Assembly: GCA_021845985.1 (NCBI GenBank)
Contig: JAJZES010000014.1
Span: 1 to 57,221 of the forward strand
Length of the DNA stretch: 57,221 nucleotides
Source: Pseudomonadota bacterium
GTDB taxonomy: Bacteria; Pseudomonadota; Alphaproteobacteria; Acetobacterales; Acetobacteraceae
Direction: 5' to 3'
Shown here one piece after another: positions 33,236 through 42,800 of the stretch; the first letter of the stretch is position 1, and each line of letters starts with the position of its first letter. Below the pieces are notes generated by a model. That model had not been told where the DNA came from. It was given only the letters and a program-made list of their open reading frames with translations, and did not search any database. Both the position numbers and the translations under genes were made by a program.

Positions 33236-35371
33236 TCACCCGCCCGCCAGCACCACCGCATCGGGATTGCCGCGCAGCACCTCGGTCACCGTCGTATCGC
33301 CGACCCGGCGGAAATGCAGGTCGAACCGCTCGCCGTTGACGCAAAGGTCGTTCAGCCGCAGTTCCGGCAGCCACTGCGGCAGCGTCGGGTCGAGCCGCAG
33401 CACCCCGCGCGGTGCGTCGGGATCAAGCCCGAGCATGGCGGCAAGGAACGAAAACGCCGATCCCGCCGCCCAGGCCTGCGGCACGTTCGCCCCCGGCACC
33501 TGCACCGGGAACGGCGCCGCGTCGCGCGGCAGGCCGGCATACAGTTCCGGCATCTGATGCAGCGCAAAGAACGCCGCCGCGCCGCTCACCGCGCGCGCCA
33601 CCCGGGCCGCCTCGGCGGCAAACCCCGCCCGCTTCATCCCCACCGCGATCAGCCCGTTGTCGTGCGGCCAGACCGAGCCGTTCTGATAGGAATAGGGGTT
33701 GTAGGCGGCGTGCGACGACGACAGCGTGCGGATGCCCCAGCCGCTGAACATGTCCGGCGCCAGCAGCCGATCGACGACGCGCCGCGCCCGGTCCGGCGGC
33801 ACGATGCCCGACCACAGCAAATGCCCGACATTGGACACGCTGGTCAGCACCCGCTGCTTGTCGCCGTCCAGGGCATAGGCATAGCCGCCCCAGGCCTCGT
33901 CCCAGAACGCCGCGTTGAAGCGCGCGAACAGCGCCGCCGCCTTGTCGCGCATGGCCGCTGCGCGTTCCGGCCTGTCGAGCGCATCGAACACCTCGGCCAT
34001 CCGCGTCCAGGCGTCGAACACGTAGCCCTGCAGCTCGCACAGTGCCTTCGGCCCGCGGACATGCGTGCCGTCCGGGTACAGCACCGCGTCGCCGGCATCT
34101 TTCCACGCCATGTTTTCATAACCGTGGACGCCGGCGCGGGTCTCGTATTCCTGGAACCCGTCGCCGTCGCGGTCGCCCCAGTCGTCGATCCAGGACAGGC
34201 AGCGCTCGGCGGTCTCCAGATGCCGCTCCAGCAGCGCCCGCTTGCCGTTCCAGCGCCACGCCGTGTGCAGGGTGATCAGATAGAGCGGCGTCGCGTCCGC
34301 CGTGCCGAAATAGGGCGTGTGCGGCACCAGCTTGAAATGCGCCAGCTCGCCGCGGCGCAGTTCGTGCAGGATCTTGCCCGGCTCGGCGTCGCGCGCGTCG
34401 TCGCGCTCGCGCGCCTGCCAGCGGCCGAGCACGTCGAGCGCGCCGGTGGCAAACGCCGTGGTCAGCGGCGCGGTCTGGATCGCCGCGATCAGGCTGTCGC
34501 GACCGAACAGGGCGGCGAACCACGGCAGCCCGGCCGCCGGCATCAGATCGCTGCCGCCTTTCTGATCGACCGGCATGCGCAGCGCCGCCATGTCGTCCAC
34601 CGCCTGATGGAAGGTGCGATAGAACTCCTCGTTCGGCGTCTGCAGCTTCAGCGTGTCGCGTCGCCAGTCGGCCAGCCGCTGCGCCACCTCGGAGGCGGCA
34701 TTGGCGTGCTCGCACAGCACCGGCGCCGCCAGCGTCTCGTCGCCGTCATGCAGGTCGTTGAGCAGGCAGGCGTGCCAGGTTTCGCCGGGGCCGAGATCAA
34801 TCGGGAAGGTCAGCCGGCCATTGGCAAACACCGCCGAGCTTGCCGCCTTGGCGGTCAGCGTCACGCCGCGGTGGAAATCGGCGTTGCGGTAGTCGCAGCG
34901 CAGGCGCTGCTCCGCGTCCGACCAGACGGTGGTGACATGGCCGCGGCGGACGATGCGGCCGGACTTGATCTCGAACAGATCGGCGAAATCCGACCGCATC
35001 ATCAGCTCCAGGTCGAAGCGCACCCGCCGCCCGGTGTAATTGGTCAGGTCGAGGTCCTCGTGGATGCCGCCGTCGAGCCAGCGGCTGAGCGTCAGCCCGA
35101 GGCCGCGGGACGGAATGTCGCCATCCTGGCTCGGGATTGGCGGGCTGGCGAGGAACGCCTGCATGCCATAATGGGTGGTGACGGCGCCATTGAGCAGCTC
35201 CCAGGGCTGATCGTTGGCATACAGCAGCCAGGCGCTGAACAGCCGCGTATCGCGAAACAGCAGGCCGCGTTCGGTATGGGCATTGACCTGTCCGTCCGGC
35301 TCGGCAAGCCATACCGTGTCGCCCTGATGGATCGCCAGATGCGGCGTGCCGACCTGAACTTCGAGGCTCAT
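33236..35371 (-). CDS. Amylo-alpha-1,6-glucosidase-like glycoside hydrolase
   Basis: The 711-residue protein has an N-terminal glycogen-debranching-type beta domain (about 10-200: NAHTERGLLFRDTRLFSAWL, LTNYTGRRVRFDLEL) and a C-terminal (alpha/alpha)6 barrel. The barrel shows WFAALFGRDSLIAAIQT, ENMAWKDAGDAVLYPDG, CELQGYVFDAW and SYQNGSVWPHDNGLIA, carrying the probable acid residues. Family members act on alpha-glucans or glucosylated products, in the cytoplasm as no signal peptide is seen. The ATG overlaps the stop of the upstream MFS gene (ATGA). No glycogen synthesis genes are near. Confidence 0.9.
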   Translation of the reverse strand: MSLEVQVGTPHLAIHQGDTVWLAEPDGQVNAHTERGLLFRDTRLFSAWLLYANDQPWELLNGAVTTHYGMQAFLASPPIPSQDGDIPSRGLGLTLSRWLDGGIHEDLDLTNYTGRRVRFDLELMMRSDFADLFEIKSGRIVRRGHVTTVWSDAEQRLRCDYRNADFHRGVTLTAKAASSAVFANGRLTFPIDLGPGETWHACLLNDLHDGDETLAAPVLCEHANAASEVAQRLADWRRDTLKLQTPNEEFYRTFHQAVDDMAALRMPVDQKGGSDLMPAAGLPWFAALFGRDSLIAAIQTAPLTTAFATGALDVLGRWQARERDDARDAEPGKILHELRRGELAHFKLVPHTPYFGTADATPLYLITLHTAWRWNGKRALLERHLETAERCLSWIDDWGDRDGDGFQEYETRAGVHGYENMAWKDAGDAVLYPDGTHVRGPKALCELQGYVFDAWTRMAEVFDALDRPERAAAMRDKAAALFARFNAAFWDEAWGGYAYALDGDKQRVLTSVSNVGHLLWSGIVPPDRARRVVDRLLAPDMFSGWGIRTLSSSHAAYNPYSYQNGSVWPHDNGLIAVGMKRAGFAAEAARVARAVSGAAAFFALHQMPELYAGLPRDAAPFPVQVPGANVPQAWAAGSAFSFLAAMLGLDPDAPRGVLRLDPTLPQWLPELRLNDLCVNGERFDLHFRRVGDTTVTEVLRGNPDAVVLAGG

Positions 35372-36603
35372 GCGTGGTGCTCCTGGTGGGCGACCGGCAG
35401 ATGGGCGGTTTCCGGCAGGAAGACCCAGACGGTCAGGACGGCGCCGCAGCCGACAGCGGCGAGCGCGAGGAAGGCGGCCGGCAGCCCGGCCATATCGGCG
35501 ATGCGTCCGGCCAGCGCCGTGCTCAGCGTGGCGCCGAGGCCGCCGGCCAGCCCGGTCATGCCGAGCGCCAGATTGAACCGGCCGCCGCGATGGGTGATGT
35601 CGGCGACGATCAGCGGCAGCAGCACGCCGAAACTGGCGGCGCTGACGCCGTCCAGCGTCTGGGCGGCGAAGGTGATGGCCACCGACGGGCTGGCGGCGAA
35701 CGCCAGACCGCGCAGCGGCAGCGCGACGAGGCCGAGCATCAGCACGATCCGCCGCCCATGCGTCTGCGCCCACAGGCCGACCCGCGGCGACAGCAGCGCG
35801 GTGAGCAGTTGCGGCACCGTCACCGCGGCGGCGGTGATCAGGTCGGCATGCCGCCCGGTCTGGCGAGCGAAGCTGCCGGCGGCGAGCGGCAACAGGCTGG
35901 CGTTGCCGAGCTGGAACAGCGCGGCAACGCCGAGCAGCGCCAGCAGCCGCCGGTCGCGCAGCAGTCGCAGCGCCGGCACCGGCCGGCCGCGCCGCCGATG
36001 CGGCGGCGGCGCGGTGTGGTGCCCGGTGCGCAGCTTGGCCTGGGCCAGATCCTCCGGCCCGATCGCCCGCAGCGCCAGCAGCGCCGGCGGGCCACAGGCG
36101 GCGGCGAGCAGGAACACCGCGCGCCCGGCGACCAGCGAGCCGACCAGTCCGAACAGCCCGGCGCCGAGCGCCGCCCCCATCGCGCCATAGCGCACATTGC
36201 GGCCGAGCCGCTCGCCCAGCCGGTCCTGCCGCGCCACCGACAGGGTGATCGCCGCGATGGCGATGGCGAGGCCGACGCCGGCGCCGCCCTGCACGATCTC
36301 GGCCGCCAGCACCAGCCCAAACAGCGGCGCCGCCACCAGCAGCAGCAGCGCCGCGACGCTGGCGACGATGGCGGCGGCGGCGAGGCGCCGGTTCGAGCCG
36401 AGCCGGTCGATCACCGCGCCGGACGGCACCTGTGCGACCATCGCGGCGACGGTGGAGGCGCTCAGCACGAGGCCGATCGACGCGTCCGTCCAGCCCGCCT
36501 CGGTCAGTCGCACGGCGACGAACGGGCCGAATCCGGCCTGCATCGCGGCAATCAGGAACGTCAGCCAGCTCAGGCCGTTGAGGCTTCGTGTGCCGGCGTC
36601 CAC
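35368..36603 (-). CDS. MFS transporter
   Basis: The 411-residue protein has twelve hydrophobic segments with MFS loops GAVIDRLGSNRRLAA and GLWAQTHGRRIVLMLGLV. A GTG at 36603 is chosen because GGGGGA precedes it and the first helix (LSWLTFLIAAMQAGFGPF) starts 11 residues in; the longer frame from 36750 is Arg-rich and atypical. Translational coupling to the glycosidase suggests it imports or exports that enzyme's substrate or product. That is inference. Confidence 0.88.
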   Translation of the reverse strand: MDAGTRSLNGLSWLTFLIAAMQAGFGPFVAVRLTEAGWTDASIGLVLSASTVAAMVAQVPSGAVIDRLGSNRRLAAAAIVASVAALLLLVAAPLFGLVLAAEIVQGGAGVGLAIAIAAITLSVARQDRLGERLGRNVRYGAMGAALGAGLFGLVGSLVAGRAVFLLAAACGPPALLALRAIGPEDLAQAKLRTGHHTAPPPHRRRGRPVPALRLLRDRRLLALLGVAALFQLGNASLLPLAAGSFARQTGRHADLITAAAVTVPQLLTALLSPRVGLWAQTHGRRIVLMLGLVALPLRGLAFAASPSVAITFAAQTLDGVSAASFGVLLPLIVADITHRGGRFNLALGMTGLAGGLGATLSTALAGRIADMAGLPAAFLALAAVGCGAVLTVWVFLPETAHLPVAHQEHHA

Positions 36604-36789
36604 GTCGTTCCCCCGTTGGTTGAGCAAACTATGGCCCGGCACCGCCCGCCTCGACAAGGCGGCTCGGCCGGGTCGCGCCGTTTGCACCATGCGGCGTCCA
36701 GGATCGGCGCCGCGCCGATGACACATGGCTTGCCGGAACAGCGATGGCACGCCTTATTACATGCCGGGGTTTGCGCGGAGGGCGGCGTG

Positions 36790-37284
36790 GTGACGCGGCA
36801 GGGGTATCGCGAGGCGATGGCGCGGTTCGGCGCCGCGGTGAGCGTGGTGACGACGGACGGGCCGGCCGGTCGCCACGGCTTCACCGCCTCGGCGGTGTGC
36901 AGCGTCACCGACGACCCGCCGACGCTGCTGGTCTGTGTCAACCGTCAGAACGACAGCCATCCGGCGCTGCTCGACAACGGCGTGCTGTGCATCAACACGC
37001 TGGCCGCCGATCAGCAGGAGATTTCCGCAGTGTTTGCCGGCGGCGAGCCGGATACCGCGGGGCGCTTCGTGCATGGCGACTGGTACACGCTGGACACCGG
37101 CGCGCCGGCGCTGCACGGCGCGGTGGTGTCGTTCGATTGCCGGGTGGCGCAGGTGACGGAAATCGGCACCCACAGCGTCATTTTCGCCAGCGTGCTGGCG
37201 ATCCGGCACGGCTCGGTGGATGACGGTCTGGTCTATTTCGGCCGCAGCTATCACCCGGTGCGCCGGCCGATGTCGGTCAAATAA
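36790..37284 (+). CDS. Flavin reductase domain protein
   Basis: The protein of about 164 residues has the FMN-binding split-barrel flavin reductase domain: YREAMARFGAAVSVVTTDGP, GFTASAVCSVTDDPPTLLVC and DNGVLCINTLAADQQ. Members supply reduced flavin to two-component monooxygenases. The GTG at 36790 has GGAGG seven bases upstream; GTG 36787 and ATG 36718 are alternatives in the same frame. It is divergent from the MFS gene. No monooxygenase is adjacent. Confidence 0.88.
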   Translation: MTRQGYREAMARFGAAVSVVTTDGPAGRHGFTASAVCSVTDDPPTLLVCVNRQNDSHPALLDNGVLCINTLAADQQEISAVFAGGEPDTAGRFVHGDWYTLDTGAPALHGAVVSFDCRVAQVTEIGTHSVIFASVLAIRHGSVDDGLVYFGRSYHPVRRPMSVK

Positions 37285-37392
37285 CCCACCTGCTGCGTCG
37301 CTGACGCGCGGCAGCGGCGGCCGAATGCGGCAAACGCCATTCCCGGCCGCGGACCGGGAATGGCGCTTGGTCGAAACTTCCGAAAGCCGGTG

Positions 37393-38502
37393 TTACATCT
37401 GGCTGTAGTTGCCGTCGTGCCAGATGTACCAGACATAGTCGGCTTTGGTGACGTCGCCCTTCTTGTCGTAGGACAGGTCGCCCAGCACTGTCGGCCACGG
37501 GCCGCCGCTGTGGATTTCCTCCGCCACCTTTTTGGCGTCGGTGGACTTGGCCTTCTCGGCGGCTTCGGCCCACAACTGAATGGCGGCGTAGGTGTAGAGC
37601 ACGTAGCCTTCCGGATCGATGCCCTTGTCCTTGAACTCCTTCACCACGGCGGCGGCGGTCGGCCGGGTGCGCGGGTCGGACGGGAAGGTCATCATCAGAC
37701 CCTCGCCGGCCGGTCCGGCAACCTGCCAGAACTCCTTGGTCACCAGCGAATCAGGCCCGAGGAAAGTGGCCTGCAGGCCCTGCTCCTTGGCCTGGCGGGC
37801 AATCAGCCCAATCTCGGAATGGTAGCCGCCGACGTAAATGAGGTTGATGCCGGCTTCCTTCAGCCGGCTGACCAGCGCCGTATAGTCGTGCTCGCCGGGC
37901 ACATAGGCCTGGTACATCTCCTCTTTCTTGCCGGCGGCATTCATCGCCAGTTTGGTCTGGTCGGCGATGCCTTTGCCGTAGGTGCTGTTGTCGTGCAGGA
38001 TCGCCACCTTGCGGTCCTTGAACTCGGTGGCGATGGTCTTGCCGGCAACCGCGCCCTGCTGGTCGTCACGCCCGCAGGTGCGGAACAGGTTCCACGCGCC
38101 CTCGTCGGTGAATTTCGGGTTGGTCGAGGCCGGCGTGATCTCCAGGATGCCTTCCTCGGTATAGACCTTGCTCGCCGGGATCGAGGTCGAGGAGCAGAAA
38201 TGCCCGGCGACGAACTTGACCCCCTCGCTGGCGAACTTGTTGGCCACCGAGACGGCCTGCTTGGCGTCGCAGGCGTCGTCGCCGATTTCCAGCACCAGCT
38301 TCTGCCCGAGCACGCCGCCCTTGGCATTGATATCGGCGACGGCCTGTTCGGCGCCGTCCTTGAGCTGCTTGCCGAATGTCGCGTACTCGCCGGTCATCGG
38401 GCCGGCCGAAGCGATCTTGATCTGCGCATGCGCCGGTGCCGCGGCCATCGCGAGCACTGCCGCCATCGCCGCCGCGCCGGCGAACAGGGTCCGTCTCATC
38501 AT
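37393..38502 (-). CDS. Branched-chain amino acid-type ABC substrate-binding protein
   Basis: The 369-residue periplasmic protein has a signal peptide (MMRRTLFAGAAAMAAVLAMA, cleavage after AHA). The body fits the type I periplasmic binding protein fold of LivJ/LivK: IKIASAGPMTGEYATFGKQL, LEIGDDACDAKQAVSVANKF, AVAILHDNSTYGKGIADQ and LIYVGGYHSEIGLIARQA, all features of Leu/Ile/Val-binding proteins. GGGGAAA precedes the tandem ATGATG start. No Liv permease or ATPase genes are nearby, so it is an orphan that would use components encoded elsewhere. Confidence 0.93.
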   Translation of the reverse strand: MMRRTLFAGAAAMAAVLAMAAAPAHAQIKIASAGPMTGEYATFGKQLKDGAEQAVADINAKGGVLGQKLVLEIGDDACDAKQAVSVANKFASEGVKFVAGHFCSSTSIPASKVYTEEGILEITPASTNPKFTDEGAWNLFRTCGRDDQQGAVAGKTIATEFKDRKVAILHDNSTYGKGIADQTKLAMNAAGKKEEMYQAYVPGEHDYTALVSRLKEAGINLIYVGGYHSEIGLIARQAKEQGLQATFLGPDSLVTKEFWQVAGPAGEGLMMTFPSDPRTRPTAAAVVKEFKDKGIDPEGYVLYTYAAIQLWAEAAEKAKSTDAKKVAEEIHSGGPWPTVLGDLSYDKKGDVTKADYVWYIWHDGNYSQM

Positions 38503-38652
38503 CGCTATTTCCCCGCAGTATTTGGGCCGCGCAGGATACACGCGGCTGTTATGCACCCTAGGCGCAAGTGTCGCGGCCGGGAAGCCCCCGCCGACTTGAC
38601 GCGGCCGGAGCGCCTGACGATTGACTGCGGGCGAGCACCAGGGGAGCACACA

Positions 38653-39531
38653 ATGGCCGAAACAGTGGCGGTAATCGGGCTGGGCGGCATGGGCAGCGGC
38701 ATTGCCGGGTCGCTGCTGAACCACGGGCACACGGTCACGGTGTACAACCGCACCGCCGCCGCCGCGGCGCCACTGGTGGCCCGCGGCGCCCGCCCTGCGG
38801 CGACGCCGGCCGAGGCGGTGGCGCCCGGCGGCATTGTCATCACCATGGTCGCCAACGACGCCGCGCTGGAGGCGGTGGCGGAGGGCGCGGGCGGTTTCCT
38901 CGACCGGCTCGGGGCCGACGGCGTGCATATCGTCATGGGCACCCACAGTACCGCGCTGGTGCGCCGGCTCGCCGGGCGCAGCCAGCTCGTCGCCGCCCCG
39001 GTGTTCGGCCGGCCCAGCGCCGCGGCGACCGGCAAACTGTGGATCCTGCAGTCCGGCGCGGCGGCGGCCAAGGCGCGGGTGCGGCCGCTGCTGGAGGCGG
39101 CGAGCCAGGGCATTTTCGACATCGGCGAGGCGCCGGAGGCCGCCGCGGTCGGCAAGATCGCCGGCAATTTCATGATCGCCGCGGCCACCGAGGCGATGGG
39201 CGAGGCATTCGCGCTGCTGGAGAAAAGCGGCGCTGACGCGCGGCTATGGCACGACATGATGAGCAAGACGATCTTCGCCTGCCCGATCTATGCCAATTAC
39301 GGTGGTTTCATCCTCGATCGTGCGTTCAGCCCGCCCGGCTTTCGGCTGACGCTGGGGGCCAAGGATATCGGCCTCGCGCTGGCCGCCGGGCAGGAGCGCA
39401 GCGTGCCGATGCCGTTCGCCTCCGTCCTGCGCGACCGTTTCCTGACCGCGGTGGCACAGGGCCGCGGCGATCAGGACTGGACCGCCATCGCGCTGAACGC
39501 GGCAAACGATGCCGGGCTGAACACCGACTGA
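38653..39531 (+). CDS. NAD(P)-dependent beta-hydroxyacid dehydrogenase family protein
   Basis: The 292-residue protein has a Rossmann loop GLGGMGSG at 9-16, the catalytic Lys in VGKIAGNFMIAAATEAM, and KDIGLALAAG near residue 235. The substrate segment APVFGRPSAA replaces the APVSGG of hydroxyisobutyrate dehydrogenases, so it belongs to a divergent branch (glyoxylate/succinic-semialdehyde reductase or imine reductase-like). It is monocistronic and divergent from the binding-protein gene. The substrate is unknown. Confidence 0.87.
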   Translation: MAETVAVIGLGGMGSGIAGSLLNHGHTVTVYNRTAAAAAPLVARGARPAATPAEAVAPGGIVITMVANDAALEAVAEGAGGFLDRLGADGVHIVMGTHSTALVRRLAGRSQLVAAPVFGRPSAAATGKLWILQSGAAAAKARVRPLLEAASQGIFDIGEAPEAAAVGKIAGNFMIAAATEAMGEAFALLEKSGADARLWHDMMSKTIFACPIYANYGGFILDRAFSPPGFRLTLGAKDIGLALAAGQERSVPMPFASVLRDRFLTAVAQGRGDQDWTAIALNAANDAGLNTD

Positions 39532-39860
39532 TCCGCCGCCGCTTCCGCACGCACCGTCACGCCCCCGCCGTCGTCTCCCGGCGCCGTGCGGGAGGTGACG
39601 GCTTGCGGGGCAGACGCCGCCCGACCGAAGGCGTCCGGCGGCGACCGGCCGACGCCGCGGCGCCGGCGGCGGGGCAGGGCCCGGCCACCGATTGCCGGCC
39701 ATGCTAAAATCAGCGCAGAATCAACTTGCGTTATCCACCCATCAAATGATTGTTAGGACTGTCGGCAGACAAGTTGAGTCTGCGCAAGACGGCATGCGGT
39801 GCGGTTTCGTATGTACACAATTTGGCAATTGATATATGCCGCGTCGGGCGCGCGCTGAAC
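39532..39860. promoter_or_regulatory. Intergenic region upstream of the cellulose synthase operon
   Basis: This 329-base gap has no supported gene. The first half is GC-rich. From about 39705 to 39842 it turns AT-rich, as expected for a promoter, and holds the inverted repeat GCAGAC (39765-39770) / GTCTGC (39778-39783). A wider pair is CTTGCG (39725-39730) / CGCAAG (39783-39788). These could be regulator sites. I cannot define -35 and -10 boxes with confidence. Confidence 0.4.
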
Positions 39861-42800
39861 ATGCGCGCAGCACTGCCGCTGTTGTTCAACGCACTGGCCG
39901 CCCTGATTGGCGTGCTTGTCATCCTTGCCGTTGCCAGCGTGCCGCTGGCGCCGCGCGATCAGGCACTGTTCGCTCTTGGCACCATCGTCATCTTCCTGGT
40001 GGTCAACCGCTTCGCCGGCCGCTTCGTCACCCTGCTGCTGATCGCGCTCTCGCTCGCCGTTTCCACCCGCTATATTTTCTGGCGCGCCACCGAAACACTG
40101 ACCTTCAATTCATCGCTAGAACTGCTGCTCGGCGGCGGCCTCGTGCTGGCGGAAGTCTATGCGGTTGTCGTGCTGGTGCTCGGCTACGTGCAGACGACTT
40201 GGCCGCTGGAACGCAAGCCGATGCCGCTGCCGGCCGACCCGGCGGACTGGCCGACCGTCGATGTCTATATCCCGTCCTATAACGAGCCGCTGTCGCTGGT
40301 CCGCGCCACCGTGCTCGGGGCGATGGCGATGGACTGGCCGGCCGAGAAGATGCGCGTTTACATCCTCGACGATGGCCGCCGCGACGCTTTCCGCCAGTTC
40401 GCCGCGCAGGTCGGCTGCGGCTATCTCATCCGCGCCGACAACAAGCACGCCAAGGCCGGCAATCTGAACGCGGCGATGAAGCTGACGAGTGGCGAGTATA
40501 TCGTCGTGTTCGACTGCGACCACATCCCGACGCGCGGCTTTCTGCAGTTCACCCTCGGCTGGCCGGTGGCGCGGCCGAACATCGCCATGGTGCAGACGCC
40601 GCACCATTTCTATTCGCCCGATCCGTTTCAGCGCAATCTGGCCGCCGGCATGCGGGTGCCCGCCGAGGGCAACATGTTCTACGGCCTCGTGCAGGACGGC
40701 AACGATTTCTGGAACGCGGCGTTTTTCTGCGGCTCCTGCGCCGTCATCCGCCGCGCCGCTCTGGCCACCATCGGCGGCTTCGCCGTCGAGACGGTGACGG
40801 AGGACGCCCACACCATGCTGAAACTGCACCGCGCCGGCTGGGACAGCGCCTTCCTGCGCATGCCGCTTGCCGCCGGGCTGGCCACCGAGCGTCTGGCGCT
40901 GCATATCGGGCAGCGCATGCGCTGGGCGCGCGGCATGCTGCAGATCCTGCGCACCGACAATCCGCTGTTCGGGCCTGGGCTGAACTGGGGACAGCGCATC
41001 TGCTATCTGCAGGCGACCGGGCATTTCCTGTTCGCGCTGCCGCGGCTGGTGTTTCTGACTTCGCCGCTGGCCTTCCTGCTGCTCGGCCAGAACGTCATCG
41101 CCGCCTCGCCGCTGGCGATCACCGCCTACGCGCTGCCGCACATGTTCCATTCGATCGCCACCAATGCGCGGCTGCAGCGCAACTGGCGGCACTCCTTCTG
41201 GAGCGAGATTTACGAGACCGTGCTGGCGCTGTTCCTGGTTCGCCTCACCATCGTCACTCTGCTGTCGCCGCGGCGCGGCAAGTTCAACGTCACCGCCAAA
41301 GGCGGGCTGCTGGAGAACGGGTTTTTCGATCTGCGCGCGGTCTATCCCAACCTGTTTCTCGCCGCCTTCCTGCTCGCCGGCATCGGCCGCGGCGTCGCCG
41401 GCATGATGCTGAACGACACCGCCTCGCTGACCTTCCAGGCCTACGCGCTGAACTGCGTCTGGGCGACGCTGTCGCTGCTGATCGTCATGGCGGCGCTGGC
41501 GGTCGGGCGTGAGACGCGGCAGGTGCGCGTCAATGCGCGCATCCCGGCCAGACTGCCGGTGCTGGTGCGTCTGCCGGACGGCCGCTGCATCGCCGCGGTG
41601 ACGCACGACCTGTCGCAGGGCGGCGCCGGCATCGTCGCCGCCGAACCGCTGAGCCAGAGCGACGGCGCGCCGGTGTCGATCGACCTGACGCTGGGGCAGG
41701 AGGTACTGAGCCTGCCGGCGCGCATCCAGCGTGTCACCGGCGCGACGCTGCAGGTGCAGTGGCAGCCGACCACGCTGGCCGAGGAGGCCGCCGTGGTGCG
41801 CGCCGTGTTCAGTCGCGCCGATGCCTGGACCGACTGGGGCGACTACACGCTCGATCACCCGCTGCGCAGCCTGTGGACGGTGCTGGTGTCGATCCGCGGC
41901 CTGTTCCGCCCGCCCGACCGCACCGGCCGGCCGCGTGCCGGTGCCGGCCGCGGTGCTGCGGCGCCGCGTCACACGGGGCGCTGGGCGGGGGCGCTGGCGG
42001 TGCTGCTGCTGCTCATCGGTGCCGCCGCGGCATTCGGCCAGACGCTGCCGCCGCCGCGCAGCGCGCCGCGCCCGCTGGGCATGACAGTGCGGGTGATGCC
42101 GCAGGCCGCCCCGGCGGCGCTGGCCGATCCCGGCCTCGATGTGCCGCCGCCGCCCGCCCCGGCCCCAATTGCTGCCGCGCCGGTTGCCGCCGCGCCGGTT
42201 GCCGCGCCCGATCCGTTGCCTGCTCCCGCCGCCGCGCCGGCCGAGGATGCCGCGACGCGCCACATCGTCTATACGCTGCGCGATCTCGGCGCCGGCGGCC
42301 CGCTGGCGCTGCGCGGCACCAGCGAACTCGCCGGCGTCGGCTTCGGCATCCGCTCCGACGAGGTGGTGACGGCGGCGCAGCTTTCGCTGACCGGCGCGAT
42401 GTCGCCGGCGCTGATCCCCGAGTTCAGCAACGTCACCGTGACGCTGAACGAGCAATATGTCGGCACCATCCCGGTCATCCGCGGCCAGCCCAATTTCCAC
42501 CTCGACTTGGCGGTCAACCCGGTGTTCTTCCAGGACGACAACCGGCTCAATTTCCACTTCGCCGGCCGCTATACCCGCGACTGTAACGACCAGCTCAGCG
42601 CCCTGCTCTGGGCCACCGTCTATGATGCTTCGACGCTGACGCTGACGGTTGTCCGGCTGCCGCCGCAGCGTGATCTGGCGCGCCTGCCGCAGCCGTTCTT
42701 CGACGGGTTCCAGAAGGAAAAACTGTCGCTGCCGGTCATCCTGCCGGAGCGGCCGGATACCGACATGCTGCGCGCCGCCGGCATCGTCGCCTCCTGGTTC

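Noticed and set aside
33146-33261. Frameshift-type phase variation of the restriction gene
   Set aside because: The repeat unit is nine bases, so gain or loss keeps the reading frame. Any effect would be through the ribosome-binding site or added DSK residues.
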